A stretch of DNA of 64,000 nucleotides, taken from assembly GCA_030531595.1 (NCBI GenBank), contig JAUNND010000001.1, positions 1 through 64,000 of the forward strand. Reading direction: 5' to 3'. Source of the stretch: Eubacteriales bacterium. GTDB taxonomy: Bacteria; Bacillota; Clostridia; Oscillospirales; Oscillospiraceae. Shown here one piece after another: positions 33,052-41,995 of the stretch (its first letter is position 1; the number at the start of each line of letters is the position of its first letter). The position numbers and the translations under genes were made by a program. The notes beneath the pieces are model-generated. The model searched no databases, was not told the DNA's origin, and saw nothing but the letters and a program-made list of their open reading frames with translations.

Positions 33052-33579
33052 ATGATCTTTTCTCCTTTTGTCTATAATACATCGCAGGAGCGCATTTCTG
33101 TTGATATCTCTCCTATGACTGCTGAAGATGCTCATAGAACAAATGTAATTCCAGCGTGGCAGACAGACTGGGAAAGTGACTATATCCTTTCTGATCGTTT
33201 TGAGAAGTATGCTGTCAAATACGGCTCGGAGCTGTTAGCGTTAGGAGCATATGAGATTCTGAACAATTCTCTCGTCGTGCATATCGTGTATATGGAAGCC
33301 CAACCAGAAAGCAATCCAACGATGACAAACAGGAAAAAGTATTTCGGGATCGGACGTTTGCTGATAGCCTATGGTATCAAGCTTTCCATTGATAACGGTC
33401 TGACCGGCGACGTAGTTTTGGAAGCTAAAACAACACAGCTTGCTAAACATTATGAAAAGGATTTTGGTGCAGTTGCATTGCCTTCCTTTGGCTCAGCACC
33501 TCGTTATTTGATTGCAGATGAAGCTGCAAAGAGAATATTCTTTACTTATCTGACTAAAGGAGGAGATTTCGATGCTTAA
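33052..33579 (+). CDS. GNAT-like N-acetyltransferase
   Basis: A 175-residue protein. I start it at ATG 33052 after GTGAGGTGACGG; the frame is open to 32959 but without a start signal. RKKYFGIGRLLIAYGIKLSI fits the acetyl-CoA-binding loop and helix of GNAT enzymes, with VVLEAKTTQLAKHYEKDFGA following as the usual fourth strand and helix. The substrate is unknown. An 80-residue gene overlaps its 3' end by 8 bp, an arrangement seen in toxin-antitoxin pairs, though toxin genes of the GNAT class usually come second. It lies close to the recombinase in the island. Confidence 0.6.
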   Translation: MIFSPFVYNTSQERISVDISPMTAEDAHRTNVIPAWQTDWESDYILSDRFEKYAVKYGSELLALGAYEILNNSLVVHIVYMEAQPESNPTMTNRKKYFGIGRLLIAYGIKLSIDNGLTGDVVLEAKTTQLAKHYEKDFGAVALPSFGSAPRYLIADEAAKRIFFTYLTKGGDFDA

Positions 33580-33814
33580 CGTAAATGGCAATTCCACAAC
33601 CGATGCCGAATGGTATTGCCGGAAAGATCCGGAAGAAGAACGCTTCTATGAGATCTTCTTCGCTATCTGCCGCAAATATGCGGTCAGTTGGGCCAGTGCT
33701 ACAGAAAAGGAAAAGGCTTTTGTCGAAGAAGTCACCCGTGTTACCTATGAACGCGATAAAGCATCCCGCCTCGGTCTGCCATTTGATACCATCAAAGCAT
33801 CGTTTGCATCATAA
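33572..33814 (+). CDS. Small acidic protein paired with the GNAT gene
   Basis: An 80-residue protein I do not recognise. It is charged and probably helical (DPEEERFYEIFFAICRKYAV and ASATEKEKAFVEEVTRVTYE), with no membrane segment. AAAGGAGG lies before the ATG inside the GNAT gene, and the 8-bp overlap suggests linked translation. A bidirectional terminator follows. It may be a partner or antitoxin of the GNAT protein; that is inference from layout only. Confidence 0.6.
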   Translation: MLNVNGNSTTDAEWYCRKDPEEERFYEIFFAICRKYAVSWASATEKEKAFVEEVTRVTYERDKASRLGLPFDTIKASFAS

Positions 33815-33823
33815 TGCGTTTCC

Positions 33824-33855
33824 AACCTCCAAACGTCATTCACCGTTTGGAGGTT
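33824..33855. terminator. Bidirectional terminator
   Basis: A perfect 12-bp stem (AACCTCCAAACG with CGTTTGGAGGTT) and an 8-nt loop sit between converging genes. A short T-run follows on the plus side. On the minus side the hairpin overlaps the last codons of the small gene at 33836-34060. Confidence 0.75.
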
Positions 33856-34060
33856 TTCCACTATATCGCTGCATCCGCAGTTTTTCTTCGGCGTAGCGGT
33901 ACTGCTGCTCCGTGAGCCGTCCGGATTCCACAAGAGCCAGCAGCACGGCTTTCTGATATTCGTACAGAAACTCGCCGTCGGTCTCGCGGGTGATCCTGCG
34001 GTCATTTTCGATGCGTTCCAGTGTGATCGCTTCTATGCTGCCGGTCTTCCTTTCTACCAA
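33836..34060 (-). CDS. Small SHOCT-like or remnant protein
   Basis: A 74-residue frame beginning at TTG 34060 with no good ribosome-binding site. EYQKAVLLALVESGRLTEQQ followed by YRYAEEKLR resembles the short helical hairpin of SHOCT-type small proteins often found near serine recombinases in Clostridia mobile elements. Weak start signals and the short length leave open that it is a degraded gene. Confidence 0.4.
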   Translation of the reverse strand: MVERKTGSIEAITLERIENDRRITRETDGEFLYEYQKAVLLALVESGRLTEQQYRYAEEKLRMQRYSGKPPNGE

Positions 34061-34414
34061 AGTAAGCGCTGGTTAAATCGACTTCGGCATCTGCCGGAAA
34101 ATTTGTGCTCATACTTAGTCACTTTTTCTTGCAATACACAAAGTATTCCTGCAAAAAAGTGCCGTCGTCTGAACCAAAATTTTCTCGTCATCTGCTCTTG
34201 CCGATTTAATCATCGCTTACTTAAACTCTATGCGCGGGACAGGTTCTGCTTTACCATTATATCTGCGATGTATGGGCAAAGGGGAATTTCCGGCAGAATT
34301 GCAATTCAGAGGGGGCTTTCGACAAAAACCTGCAAAAATGCAAACAAAAAGCGCCCGGAGGCTTCAAATCTATGGTATAATAGAGATGAAATCGGGCACA
34401 GGAGGTGTATTCTT
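34061..34414. other. Non-coding space with a promoter for the XRE gene
   Basis: I find no credible gene here; an open frame from 34103 that joins the XRE gene has no start signal. An 11-bp inverted repeat (TCTGCCGGAAA 34090-34100, TTTCCGGCAGA 34287-34297) frames the middle. An extended -10 promoter TGGTATAAT (TATAAT 34376-34381) lies 33 bp before the XRE start. Confidence 0.55.
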
Positions 34415-35269
34415 TTGAAAACAGTCGGCGAACGCATCTGTGATCTTCGTGAGGATGAATTCACGACCATCCGGGATCTGGCAAAGGAACTGCAAATCAG
34501 TGAATCCCAGCTTTCCCGTATTGAAAGCGGCAAGACGGCAACCATCAGCAGCGACATTCTGACCGGGCTTGCCAAACACTTTCACGTTTCAACGGATTAT
34601 ATTCTCGGTCTTTCCCCGGTCAGACAGAATACCTTCCTTCTGTCCGACCTGCATCTGACGGAAACGGCCTGTATGAAGCTGGCGCGGAAAGAGATCAACG
34701 GCGATACGCTCAGCCGCCTGATGGAGCATAAGGACTTTGGCCGCCTGATGAGAAGCACGGACGCTTATCTGAACGACACAAACGTGGAAGGCGTTTCTTA
34801 TCGAAACGATATGCTCAGGATATATGCATCCATGGCGAGAGAACACGCGGATGATTTCGAGCATTCCGAGGATGTACGGCAGTCTGCCAATACTGTCCTT
34901 GCAGCGCGAACCGGCGCACATGAGCTGGAAATCTCGGATATTCAGAATCTGACCATGCGGATTCTGAAAGAAACGAAGGCAGCCGTTGACGAAGAAAGGC
35001 TCGCAGGAAAACCGGTTCAGCGCAAGAGCGCCAATAAAGAGTTTGAGGCAAAATGGCGGGAGATCGCAGAACAGGCATATACAATCAAGGATAAGGACGA
35101 GCAGCTGGATTTCATTGTCGATCAGACATTGAAAAACATCCAGCAGCAAACCGGATTAAAGGATACTTTCCTGAAACCTCTCCGGCCGATCTATCGGGCA
35201 ATATTCAAAATGACCGGCAGTCTTGTAAAAGATACTGCTGAAAAACCGGACGATTCTGAGGATAAATAA
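34415..35269 (+). CDS. XRE-family transcriptional regulator with long C-terminal domain
   Basis: A 284-residue protein. The start is TTG 34415, 9 nt after AGGAGG. An N-terminal Cro/C1-type helix-turn-helix (residues ~5-65) reads IRDLAKELQISESQLSRIES and then FHVSTDYILGLS. The remaining ~215 residues are mostly helical and charged, with no enzyme motif I recognise. This HTH-plus-helical design is frequent in Clostridia integrative elements and may control island genes or excision. It is followed by a strong terminator. Confidence 0.78.
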   Translation: MKTVGERICDLREDEFTTIRDLAKELQISESQLSRIESGKTATISSDILTGLAKHFHVSTDYILGLSPVRQNTFLLSDLHLTETACMKLARKEINGDTLSRLMEHKDFGRLMRSTDAYLNDTNVEGVSYRNDMLRIYASMAREHADDFEHSEDVRQSANTVLAARTGAHELEISDIQNLTMRILKETKAAVDEERLAGKPVQRKSANKEFEAKWREIAEQAYTIKDKDEQLDFIVDQTLKNIQQQTGLKDTFLKPLRPIYRAIFKMTGSLVKDTAEKPDDSEDK

Positions 35270-35273
35270 AAAT

Positions 35274-35314
35274 GTGCTGCCTGTGATTTGCTTGCAGGCA
35301 GCACTTGCTTTTTA
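35274..35314 (+). terminator. Terminator after the XRE gene
   Basis: A 10-bp perfect stem (GTGCTGCCTG 35274-35283 with CAGGCAGCAC 35295-35304) is followed by TTGCTTTTTAT. It lies between the converging XRE and nucleoside hydrolase genes. Confidence 0.8.
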
Positions 35315-35329
35315 TATAGGGATTACGTG

Positions 35330-36493
35330 TTAATTGCAAAGAAGATCAATCGTATAATCCCAGAAACCTTCCATTTCATAGATTATTTCTGCCCGACCGC
35401 AGAGTGATTGCTGCTCCGGTGGAAGCAGTTCATATTCCTCGGGGGAATAACCGTCAGTTCGACCGACATATTTTGAAAGACGGTCTGTATTGACGGTGAC
35501 ATATTTCACGGAAGAGGCAACAACCGCATCCGGACATAGGAAAGCAAAGACGGTAAGAGGATCCCAATAGGGATAATCCTGAATATACTCCCTGAAGTGA
35601 TCAGCCCACAGCCCGGAAATACCGCTCCCGTTACTATGCACAATGAATTTATCTGCAATGGATCTATCAATATCGACATTGCAGGAAGCCGGCAAAATGT
35701 ACTGCAACGGGAAATGTGCTGTAATACAGGTAGCAAACGCTGCCGGATCGTAGAGCACATTATACTCGGCATAAGGTGTAACATTCGCACCGTCTATTCC
35801 TTCAACCATTTCCGAACGGTTGTTCTCTATCATACATGGATCCCCAAGAGCACCACCCATGTAGTAGATGGCTTTTACGTGCGGAGCAAAATCAGGATCC
35901 TGCTTCACCGCTTTTGCAATATTCATTGTGGGGCCAATGGCAAAGATCACAACTTCATCCGGATTCTCCCGAACCGATTGAATCAGAAAAGCAGCGGCAT
36001 CATTGCTGTCACAGAGCAATTCCGGATCGACAGATGTGAAATAGTGAATGGCTCCATAGTTATCGTTAAACTTGCCGTATTCAAGACCGTTGTAAAAAGA
36101 AGCCAGCTCCTGAATACTATCTCCATTCATATCTCCGGGAAAGTCTGTGCCGTGGAAACAGGGTATATCCGTGCGGCCGAGCAGCGCGAGAAAATCCCCG
36201 GTATATTTTGAACTGCCGAACTGTATTTCTCCATAGTTTTCGTATGGCGCATCAATGAAATTGTTTCCACCCGCTAATGTGATACCAAGGATCTCTACAA
36301 GACCGTGTTCCTCAGCTTTGAGCAGCATGCTCAGACTCAATGCATCATCGTTCATATATCCCATATCACAGTCAAGAATGACTTTGACGGGAGAAAAAGA
36401 TTCTGCAAGGCTTTTTGGAGAGAAAGAGACAGAGTTCAGCAGTATAAAAGCTGAAAGAAGAGCTGAAAAAGTTCGTTTTTTATGATGTCCCAT
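35330..36493 (-). CDS. Exported nucleoside hydrolase-like protein (IUNH family)
   Basis: A 387-residue protein with a signal peptide (KKR, then hydrophobic TFSALLSAFILLNSVSF, cut near residue 30). The nucleoside hydrolase calcium-binding motif appears as DCDMGYMNDDAL (near residues 40-51). FAIGPTMNIAKAV, YYMGGA and a late DP (WDPLTVFAFL) also fit the family. It would split ribonucleosides or a related N-glycoside outside the membrane. AAAGGA lies 8 nt before the ATG. It lies 36 bp downstream of the AAA ATPase gene, likely in one operon. An exported member inside an island is unusual. Confidence 0.82.
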   Translation of the reverse strand: MGHHKKRTFSALLSAFILLNSVSFSPKSLAESFSPVKVILDCDMGYMNDDALSLSMLLKAEEHGLVEILGITLAGGNNFIDAPYENYGEIQFGSSKYTGDFLALLGRTDIPCFHGTDFPGDMNGDSIQELASFYNGLEYGKFNDNYGAIHYFTSVDPELLCDSNDAAAFLIQSVRENPDEVVIFAIGPTMNIAKAVKQDPDFAPHVKAIYYMGGALGDPCMIENNRSEMVEGIDGANVTPYAEYNVLYDPAAFATCITAHFPLQYILPASCNVDIDRSIADKFIVHSNGSGISGLWADHFREYIQDYPYWDPLTVFAFLCPDAVVASSVKYVTVNTDRLSKYVGRTDGYSPEEYELLPPEQQSLCGRAEIIYEMEGFWDYTIDLLCN

Positions 36494-36529
36494 GAGATTT
36501 TCCTTTCCCGGTTAAAACCGTATACCCTC

Positions 36530-38317
36530 TTATAATTCTCTCAAATACTCTTCGACATTCAGATACTCAATCCCGTTTTCCGAAATCGGCTCCCCACGGT
36601 AGATTGCATATTTCCCCGTGATCCTGCCGAAATGGTGTTCCGTTTCCGCGCATTTCTGCTCGTCGATCAGATGTCCGTACTGTGCGGAAACCCGCTCGGC
36701 GGAGTGCCTGATCTCATAGATTTTGCACGTCAGCGTTTCGGGATCGGCGACTACCATATCAAACTCGCCGACGGCAAATTGCAGCTTGAAAACCTGCATT
36801 TTCGGTTTTGCGAATTTGGTTTCGAGCAGAATGATTTCTTCCATCATCCGCCCTTTGATCTCACTGCGAATGCGCTCAAGCACGGCATTACGCTCGACAA
36901 TATCAAGCTCCTGAAAAACGCTGTCTGCAACGATTTCCTTTGTAAGCTCTTCCGCCTGTACATATCGCATACCGGGCTGGGTAATTGCTTCAACCGTTTC
37001 ACTCTGACTGACGTTTGGACTATGCCTGATTTCAATCTCCACAACAAGGTCAAGCAGTTTCAGGTAATCTCTGATCTCGGCTGCATAAATCTCATGGACG
37101 GCAGCCTGCCGCTCCTCCTTATTGAGGATTTCCAGTGCCGTTTTGATTTTCTCCGTAACAGCGTCAACATCGATCCGGTCAAGAATATCATTGGGGTGGT
37201 TTCGATCCCGACGAAGATTTTCGGCTGAGACGGGTAAATCGCCCGACGCAAAGGTACGTGTCAGAGTATCCACGGTGAAACGATGGTTCATGTCCTCAAT
37301 GACACGATGGATGGCGCTTGTCAGCTCATTCTTATCAAATAACTCCCGGAGACTTCTGAAGTGACTGCCGTGCTGATAATACTGCAGGGAGTGCTGAATG
37401 TTCCTGGCAATGGCACTGTCGATATATTCGCTTGCTTTTTTGGAATTGGCAAAGACGGAATCCTCATTGTAATTAACGCTGCTGAGGCTCATCGTCCCGC
37501 CATAGCGGATATACTCGTCAATGCCGGATATTCCGAGAACCCGTTCAAATTCCCGATATGGAATGAACGTCGTGTGGATCATCACGCAGCGGTCAAAAAG
37601 CTGCTCATCTTCCGAGAAAAGAAAGCCGAGAGAATCCGTACCGGAGAGAACGATCTTCATGCCGGAAGCCGCAAAAATATCGGAAAACAGCGCAGCTCCT
37701 TCGATAAAGTCTTTCATCAAGGTGACTTCATCCATAAAAATGTACCTGTAACCGGAAGCCTCCAGACGCTTCAGATCGGAATTCACATCCGCCAGAGTGT
37801 CGGAGAATTTTATTTGAATAAACGCCGCACAGCGCAGCTCCTCTTCACTCATATTCGCAATCATCTGACGGATCAGTGTCGTTTTGCCGGTTCTCCGCAG
37901 ACCGTAGAGGATCATGACCTTTTCCGTCGTACTGTCAGAAAGAAAGTCTTTGAGTCTGTCGAAACAGTCTCTTTTTTTATAGCGTTTCACAAGTGCCGCA
38001 TATTTCTTCAGCGTGTCGCCGATCCGGATATAGGTATGGAATGAATCTGTATTTTCGCTGATCGGCTTTTCTTCCGGCAAAGAGGCTTTTAGGATTTTCA
38101 ATTCTTTCTCAAGCGCTTTTCTTTTTTCAATTTGTTCCTTCATCTCTGAAGCTTTTTCTGCATTTATATAGTTTTCTTTGCGCTTGCCATTTCTCGTGAT
38201 ACGATGATAGTAGTACGTCCCGTTCTTCACTTTCTTTGTTGTGACGCTGCCTTCCGGTAAAGCAGAAATCTCACGCTCGATTTCGATGATGCGCTTGTGC
38301 GCTTCATTCGCTTCCAT
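36530..38317 (-). CDS. AAA/DUF4143-type ATPase with basic N-terminal domain
   Basis: A 595-residue protein; the start is ATG 38317 after GGAGGTG. The first ~95 residues form a charged, partly coiled region (GSVTTKKVKNGTYYYHRITR, KRKALEKELKIL) like the DUF6788 family. Walker A is GLRRTGKTT (near residues 147-155) and Walker B is YIFMDEVTLMK. The C-terminal half has KFAKPKMQVFKLQFAVGEFD followed by MVVADPETLTCKIYEIRHS, a PD-(D/E)XK-like pattern typical of archaeal-type ATPases with DUF4143/DUF234-like tails. The function is unknown; members are often on mobile DNA. It shares an operon with the nucleoside hydrolase. Confidence 0.72.
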   Translation of the reverse strand: MEANEAHKRIIEIEREISALPEGSVTTKKVKNGTYYYHRITRNGKRKENYINAEKASEMKEQIEKRKALEKELKILKASLPEEKPISENTDSFHTYIRIGDTLKKYAALVKRYKKRDCFDRLKDFLSDSTTEKVMILYGLRRTGKTTLIRQMIANMSEEELRCAAFIQIKFSDTLADVNSDLKRLEASGYRYIFMDEVTLMKDFIEGAALFSDIFAASGMKIVLSGTDSLGFLFSEDEQLFDRCVMIHTTFIPYREFERVLGISGIDEYIRYGGTMSLSSVNYNEDSVFANSKKASEYIDSAIARNIQHSLQYYQHGSHFRSLRELFDKNELTSAIHRVIEDMNHRFTVDTLTRTFASGDLPVSAENLRRDRNHPNDILDRIDVDAVTEKIKTALEILNKEERQAAVHEIYAAEIRDYLKLLDLVVEIEIRHSPNVSQSETVEAITQPGMRYVQAEELTKEIVADSVFQELDIVERNAVLERIRSEIKGRMMEEIILLETKFAKPKMQVFKLQFAVGEFDMVVADPETLTCKIYEIRHSAERVSAQYGHLIDEQKCAETEHHFGRITGKYAIYRGEPISENGIEYLNVEEYLREL

Positions 38318-38345
38318 ATCGACACCTCCGATACTACCATACCAA

Positions 38346-38373
38346 ATTATACTCAAATTATACCCAATGTCAA
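38346..38373 (-). promoter_or_regulatory. Promoter of the AAA ATPase-nucleoside hydrolase operon
   Basis: On the minus strand, -35 TTGACA (38373-38368) and -10 TATAAT (38351-38346) are 16 bp apart, about 29 bp upstream of the ATG. It lies 66 bp outside the left inverted repeat of the RIT element, so insertion left it intact. Confidence 0.75.
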
Positions 38374-38439
38374 GGTATAGCGGGTATAACGAAAAACATT
38401 TCATTTGGAATCGACTGAATCATGCGGCGAAACAGCATA

Positions 38440-38529
38440 GTTATACCAAAGAATCCGTTATACCAAAAGAGCAAAGGAATCCGGATGAGTGAAGGATTTT
38501 CAGCGCGAAAAATTGGTATAACGGATTTT
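38440..38529. repeat. Left terminal inverted repeat of the RIT element
   Basis: Ninety bases identical to the reverse complement of 41996-42085. It contains two direct copies of GTTATACC and one inverted GGTATAAC, probable recombinase-binding sites. Confidence 0.95.
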
Positions 38530-38665
38530 GCAAAAATATAGGAAACTCATCAATAGCAAAACTTAGCAGCAGATTTTTGGTATAATATATTTCATGTATG
38601 ATGACCTTCGTAGATAATAATAACGGCGGAATTATTTCCGACTATTTATCATGGGAGGTTCAAAA

Positions 38666-39916
38666 ATGGATTCCAATACAGTAACTATTTCGGAATTGAT
38701 TTCAGGAATGCTCAATGAAGCTCGACGATTAGGCTTGAGCGAAACAACCATATGGCGAGGATGGGGACCACCGGCAAATTCTGTAGCAACGTATTATAGA
38801 GAAAAAGGGCTATGTAAATACAGTTCTGATGTAACGGAAGAGTATCTTATGTTATATGAACATAGATATGAGTCTGGTGAAATTTCGTATTCCACTTTGC
38901 GTGAAGTTCGTCAGATTATAAAGCGTATTAATGAATATTATATAACCGGAACTCTCCGTGCAACAGAAAATATGCGGCGCTCACACTGTTTCGTCTCTCC
39001 GGAAAATGAACATTTAATCGATACCTTTATTGCAGAACACGGCTATGGAAAAAACACTTGCAACGATGCGGCTTGGATCGTAAAGCATTATCTTTATCAT
39101 TTTGAACAGCTCGGCCATCCTTCACTTGCGACAGTAACAGTAGATGATGTACAACAGTACATTTTGAAAATCTCTTCAGAGCTTAAACTCAATTCGCTCT
39201 ATGATGTTTTTCTGTATCTGCGACATTTTCATATTTACCTGAAAGAGAATGGCTATACTGCTCCTGACTGTGCAGAGCTTTTTTCACACAAGGTGCAGCG
39301 TGAAAAGCGTATTCAAGGCTATGTCACTGATGAAGAACTGGAGAAAATTCTGAGCGTCATTGACACCGAGAGCGAACGCGGCAAGCGAGACTATGCCATC
39401 ATTCTGTTAGCGGCAAGCACCGGATTGAGAGCGTGTGACATTATCCGGCTTAAACTCACCGATATAGATTGGCGCAGAGGGGAGTTTACCATTATTCAGG
39501 ACAAAACCGATAAGAAAGTCTATCTCCCCATTCTGAACGATGTCGGGGCAGCTTTGCAGGATTATGTTCTCCATGCACGTCCATCTATTTCGGCATCAGA
39601 ATTGTTTCTGACTTCAAGAGGCATACGCGGTCCAATTGTTGACGCTACAGCTATTGGAGATATGTTTCGGAATTATGAGGTAAAGGCAGGTATTATCCAG
39701 CATTCATTTGATGGTAAAGGATTTCATGGCTTGCGCCGCAGACTCGCAAAAAAGTTACTTGTATCTGGCACTCCAACCATGACCATCGCCCAAATTCTTG
39801 GACACGCAAAGGTTAAATCCACAGAGAAATACCTTTCTCTGGACATAGAAAATCTAAGAGAGTGCGCCCTTGACTTCTCTGTTATTCCGCTGGAAGGAGG
39901 TATGTTCTGTGAATGA
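38666..39916 (+). CDS. ritA: RIT tyrosine recombinase A
   Basis: A 416-residue tyrosine recombinase. The start is ATG 38666 after GGGAGG. The catalytic domain holds the first arginine in AASTGLRACDIIRLKLTDI, the HXXR box in FHGLRRRLAKKLL, and the late histidine and nucleophile tyrosine in LGHAKVKSTEKYLSLD. The N-terminal SAM-like core-binding part spans ~110-225. A TATAAT in the inner inverted motif (38581-38586, preceded by TGG) can drive it. It overlaps ritB by 8 bp. Confidence 0.92.
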   Translation: MDSNTVTISELISGMLNEARRLGLSETTIWRGWGPPANSVATYYREKGLCKYSSDVTEEYLMLYEHRYESGEISYSTLREVRQIIKRINEYYITGTLRATENMRRSHCFVSPENEHLIDTFIAEHGYGKNTCNDAAWIVKHYLYHFEQLGHPSLATVTVDDVQQYILKISSELKLNSLYDVFLYLRHFHIYLKENGYTAPDCAELFSHKVQREKRIQGYVTDEELEKILSVIDTESERGKRDYAIILLAASTGLRACDIIRLKLTDIDWRRGEFTIIQDKTDKKVYLPILNDVGAALQDYVLHARPSISASELFLTSRGIRGPIVDATAIGDMFRNYEVKAGIIQHSFDGKGFHGLRRRLAKKLLVSGTPTMTIAQILGHAKVKSTEKYLSLDIENLRECALDFSVIPLEGGMFCE

Positions 39917-40880
39917 TTTCAAGAGTAATTTTGCCAATGATCTTTCTAACATGATACAACTCAAAGTTTCCCTTGGTGGTTCTGCTAATACATATCTTCC
40001 GCGAGCAGCCGCTTTTGATACATTTTGCTATACGAATCATAAGGATAGAGACGGATTGAATAAAGCTCTTGCTTTCGACTGGCTCAAAGCATCCATGCCG
40101 TCTGGAAATATAACTGTAAATTCAAACGCGGCTTTTCTGCGTGGTTTTTCTTTTTATCTGAACTCGGTTGGAAAAGAAGCATATTGCATCCCCGATCGTT
40201 TTATGACGGGCAAAGACATTTTTGTCCCGTACATATTCACCGATACGGAACTGCGAAATGTTTTTTCGGCAATAGACCATTTCCGTCATCCCAGAAATCC
40301 GTTTCTTTCTTTGACCCTGAATGCATATTTCAGATTGACTTACACATGCGGTTTGCGCCCGATGGAAGGGCGGGAACTCAAGCGCAGCAATGTTGACCTA
40401 AATACGGGGGAAGTTCAGATCGTTAATTCCAAGCGGCACATGAGTCGAATTGTTGTAATGAGTGATGATATGCTTTCACTTATGAAGCGTTATGTTGCAG
40501 TTCGTGATGCCGTTGCTTCGGATTCAGTTTATCTTTTTCCAAGTTCTAAAGGAGTCCCATACACAGCAGCTTTTATGCAAAAGAAATTTGTTCACTTTTT
40601 TAGAGAAGCTAACCCGGGTGTTCCAGAGGAATTTCTTCCGCCAATACGGGTATACGATCTTCGCCATCGCTTTGCTACAGCTGTTCTCAACAAATGGCTG
40701 GATACAGGAATAGACATAAACTCACGTCTGCCATACTTGCAGACGTATATGGGACACAGCAATATTGAGTCCACTGCATACTATATTCACATTCTTCCTG
40801 AAAACATTTCCAAGTCTCCAACGATTGATTGGAACAAAATGGGCGAAATCTTTCCGAGGGCAGAGTTATGGGAAGAATAA
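39909..40880 (+). CDS. ritB: RIT tyrosine recombinase B
   Basis: A 323-residue tyrosine recombinase starting at GTG 39909, 7 nt after AAGGAGGT; the frame stays open back to 39870 inside ritA. Active-site blocks are TCGLRPMEGRELKRSNVDL (Arg), YDLRHRFATAVLNKW (the box-II histidine position is tyrosine; Arg kept) and MGHSNIESTAYYIHI (His and nucleophile Tyr). It overlaps both ritA and ritC, which points to coupled translation. Confidence 0.9.
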   Translation: MNDFKSNFANDLSNMIQLKVSLGGSANTYLPRAAAFDTFCYTNHKDRDGLNKALAFDWLKASMPSGNITVNSNAAFLRGFSFYLNSVGKEAYCIPDRFMTGKDIFVPYIFTDTELRNVFSAIDHFRHPRNPFLSLTLNAYFRLTYTCGLRPMEGRELKRSNVDLNTGEVQIVNSKRHMSRIVVMSDDMLSLMKRYVAVRDAVASDSVYLFPSSKGVPYTAAFMQKKFVHFFREANPGVPEEFLPPIRVYDLRHRFATAVLNKWLDTGIDINSRLPYLQTYMGHSNIESTAYYIHILPENISKSPTIDWNKMGEIFPRAELWEE

Positions 40881-41935
40881 AGAAAACGGAAACCACTGCA
40901 GGATTGAGAGATGAGAAACTGTTCAAACTCATTCGAAATTATCTTTTGGTATATCTTCCTGTTCAGAGAGAAGCCAGCGCAAATACTGTTACGGACTACT
41001 GAACTGTTTTGAGCCAATATCTGTCCTTTACAGCAGAGAAAAACGGCATAAAACTAAATGCCGTGACCTTTAATATGTTTAACCGCAAAAATGTGGACGC
41101 CTACTTGGATTATCTTACAGTTGAAAAGAACTTTTCTCCAGCAACAAGAAATAACCGCCTCGCAGCAATAAGAGCTTTTGTTTCTTACGCTTCTGCCTGC
41201 TATCCGGAATACATGGCATTAGAAAGTGAATTGTCTGCAATCAAGGTACAGAAAGATGATCCATTTTCCAAGGTCGAATATATGACGGAAAATGCTGTGT
41301 CGGCATTACTTAATGAACCGGATATTAAAACAAGAACGGGGTTGCGAGACAGATTTCTTATGATTTTTCTTTATGATTCCGGTGCACGCATCAGTGAAGC
41401 GCTTGGTGTTCGTCTTTGTGACATTAAACTTGACAATTCTCCTCAAGTCTTGCTCTTTGGTAAAGGCAGCAAAGTCCGTACAGTTCCTTTGATGGAGAAA
41501 ACAGTAGAGCATCTGAAGCAATACGTTAGTGTCTACCACAAAGAGGAATCGTCTGCTTCAACAGCAACGCTGTTTTATGTTATGCACAAAGGGAAAAAAG
41601 AGCCTATGAACGATGAGACAGCAAGAGTAATATTGCAAAAACACGCAGCGTCTGCAAGAGAAAAGTGCTCTGAAGTCCCGGAAAAAGTACATCCACATCT
41701 TTGGAGACATACAAGAGCGATGCATCTATACCAGCATGGTATGGACCTCTCGCTTGTGTCTCAATGGCTCGGTCACGCTAACCTCTCTACATCACTTATT
41801 TACGCTTACGCCGATACAGAACACAAACGGAATGCTATTGAAAAAGCGATGAGAGGAGGGCATTCTGGTATTACCGATGCTACTCTTTGCATTGTAGATG
41901 ACGATTCCCTTCTCAAAAAGCTTTACGGAATGTAA
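40868..41935 (+). pseudogene. ritC: RIT tyrosine recombinase C, interrupted by an in-frame TGA
   Basis: Starting at ATG 40868 (13 bp inside ritB) the frame codes for 44 residues ending ANTVTDY, meets TGA at 41000-41002, and goes on in the same frame with TVLSQYLSFTAEKNG to a complete recombinase. Related enzymes have a basic residue at this spot, so a CGA to TGA change is likely. The catalytic parts are intact: SGARISEALGVRLCDI, HLWRHTRAMHLYQ and LGHANLSTSLIYAYAD. The total would be 355 residues. The break removes the start of the core-binding domain unless the stop is read through or translation restarts at TTG 41009. Confidence 0.85.
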
Positions 41936-41995
41936 AATATTATACCAAAAATTCACTTTCAGATTTTTCTGAATGCGAATTTCCGACCTTTACTA

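Noticed and set aside
34103..34414. Upstream extension of the XRE regulator frame
   Set aside because: The promoter (34376-34381) and AGGAGG (34400-34405) lie inside it, so translation starts at TTG 34415.
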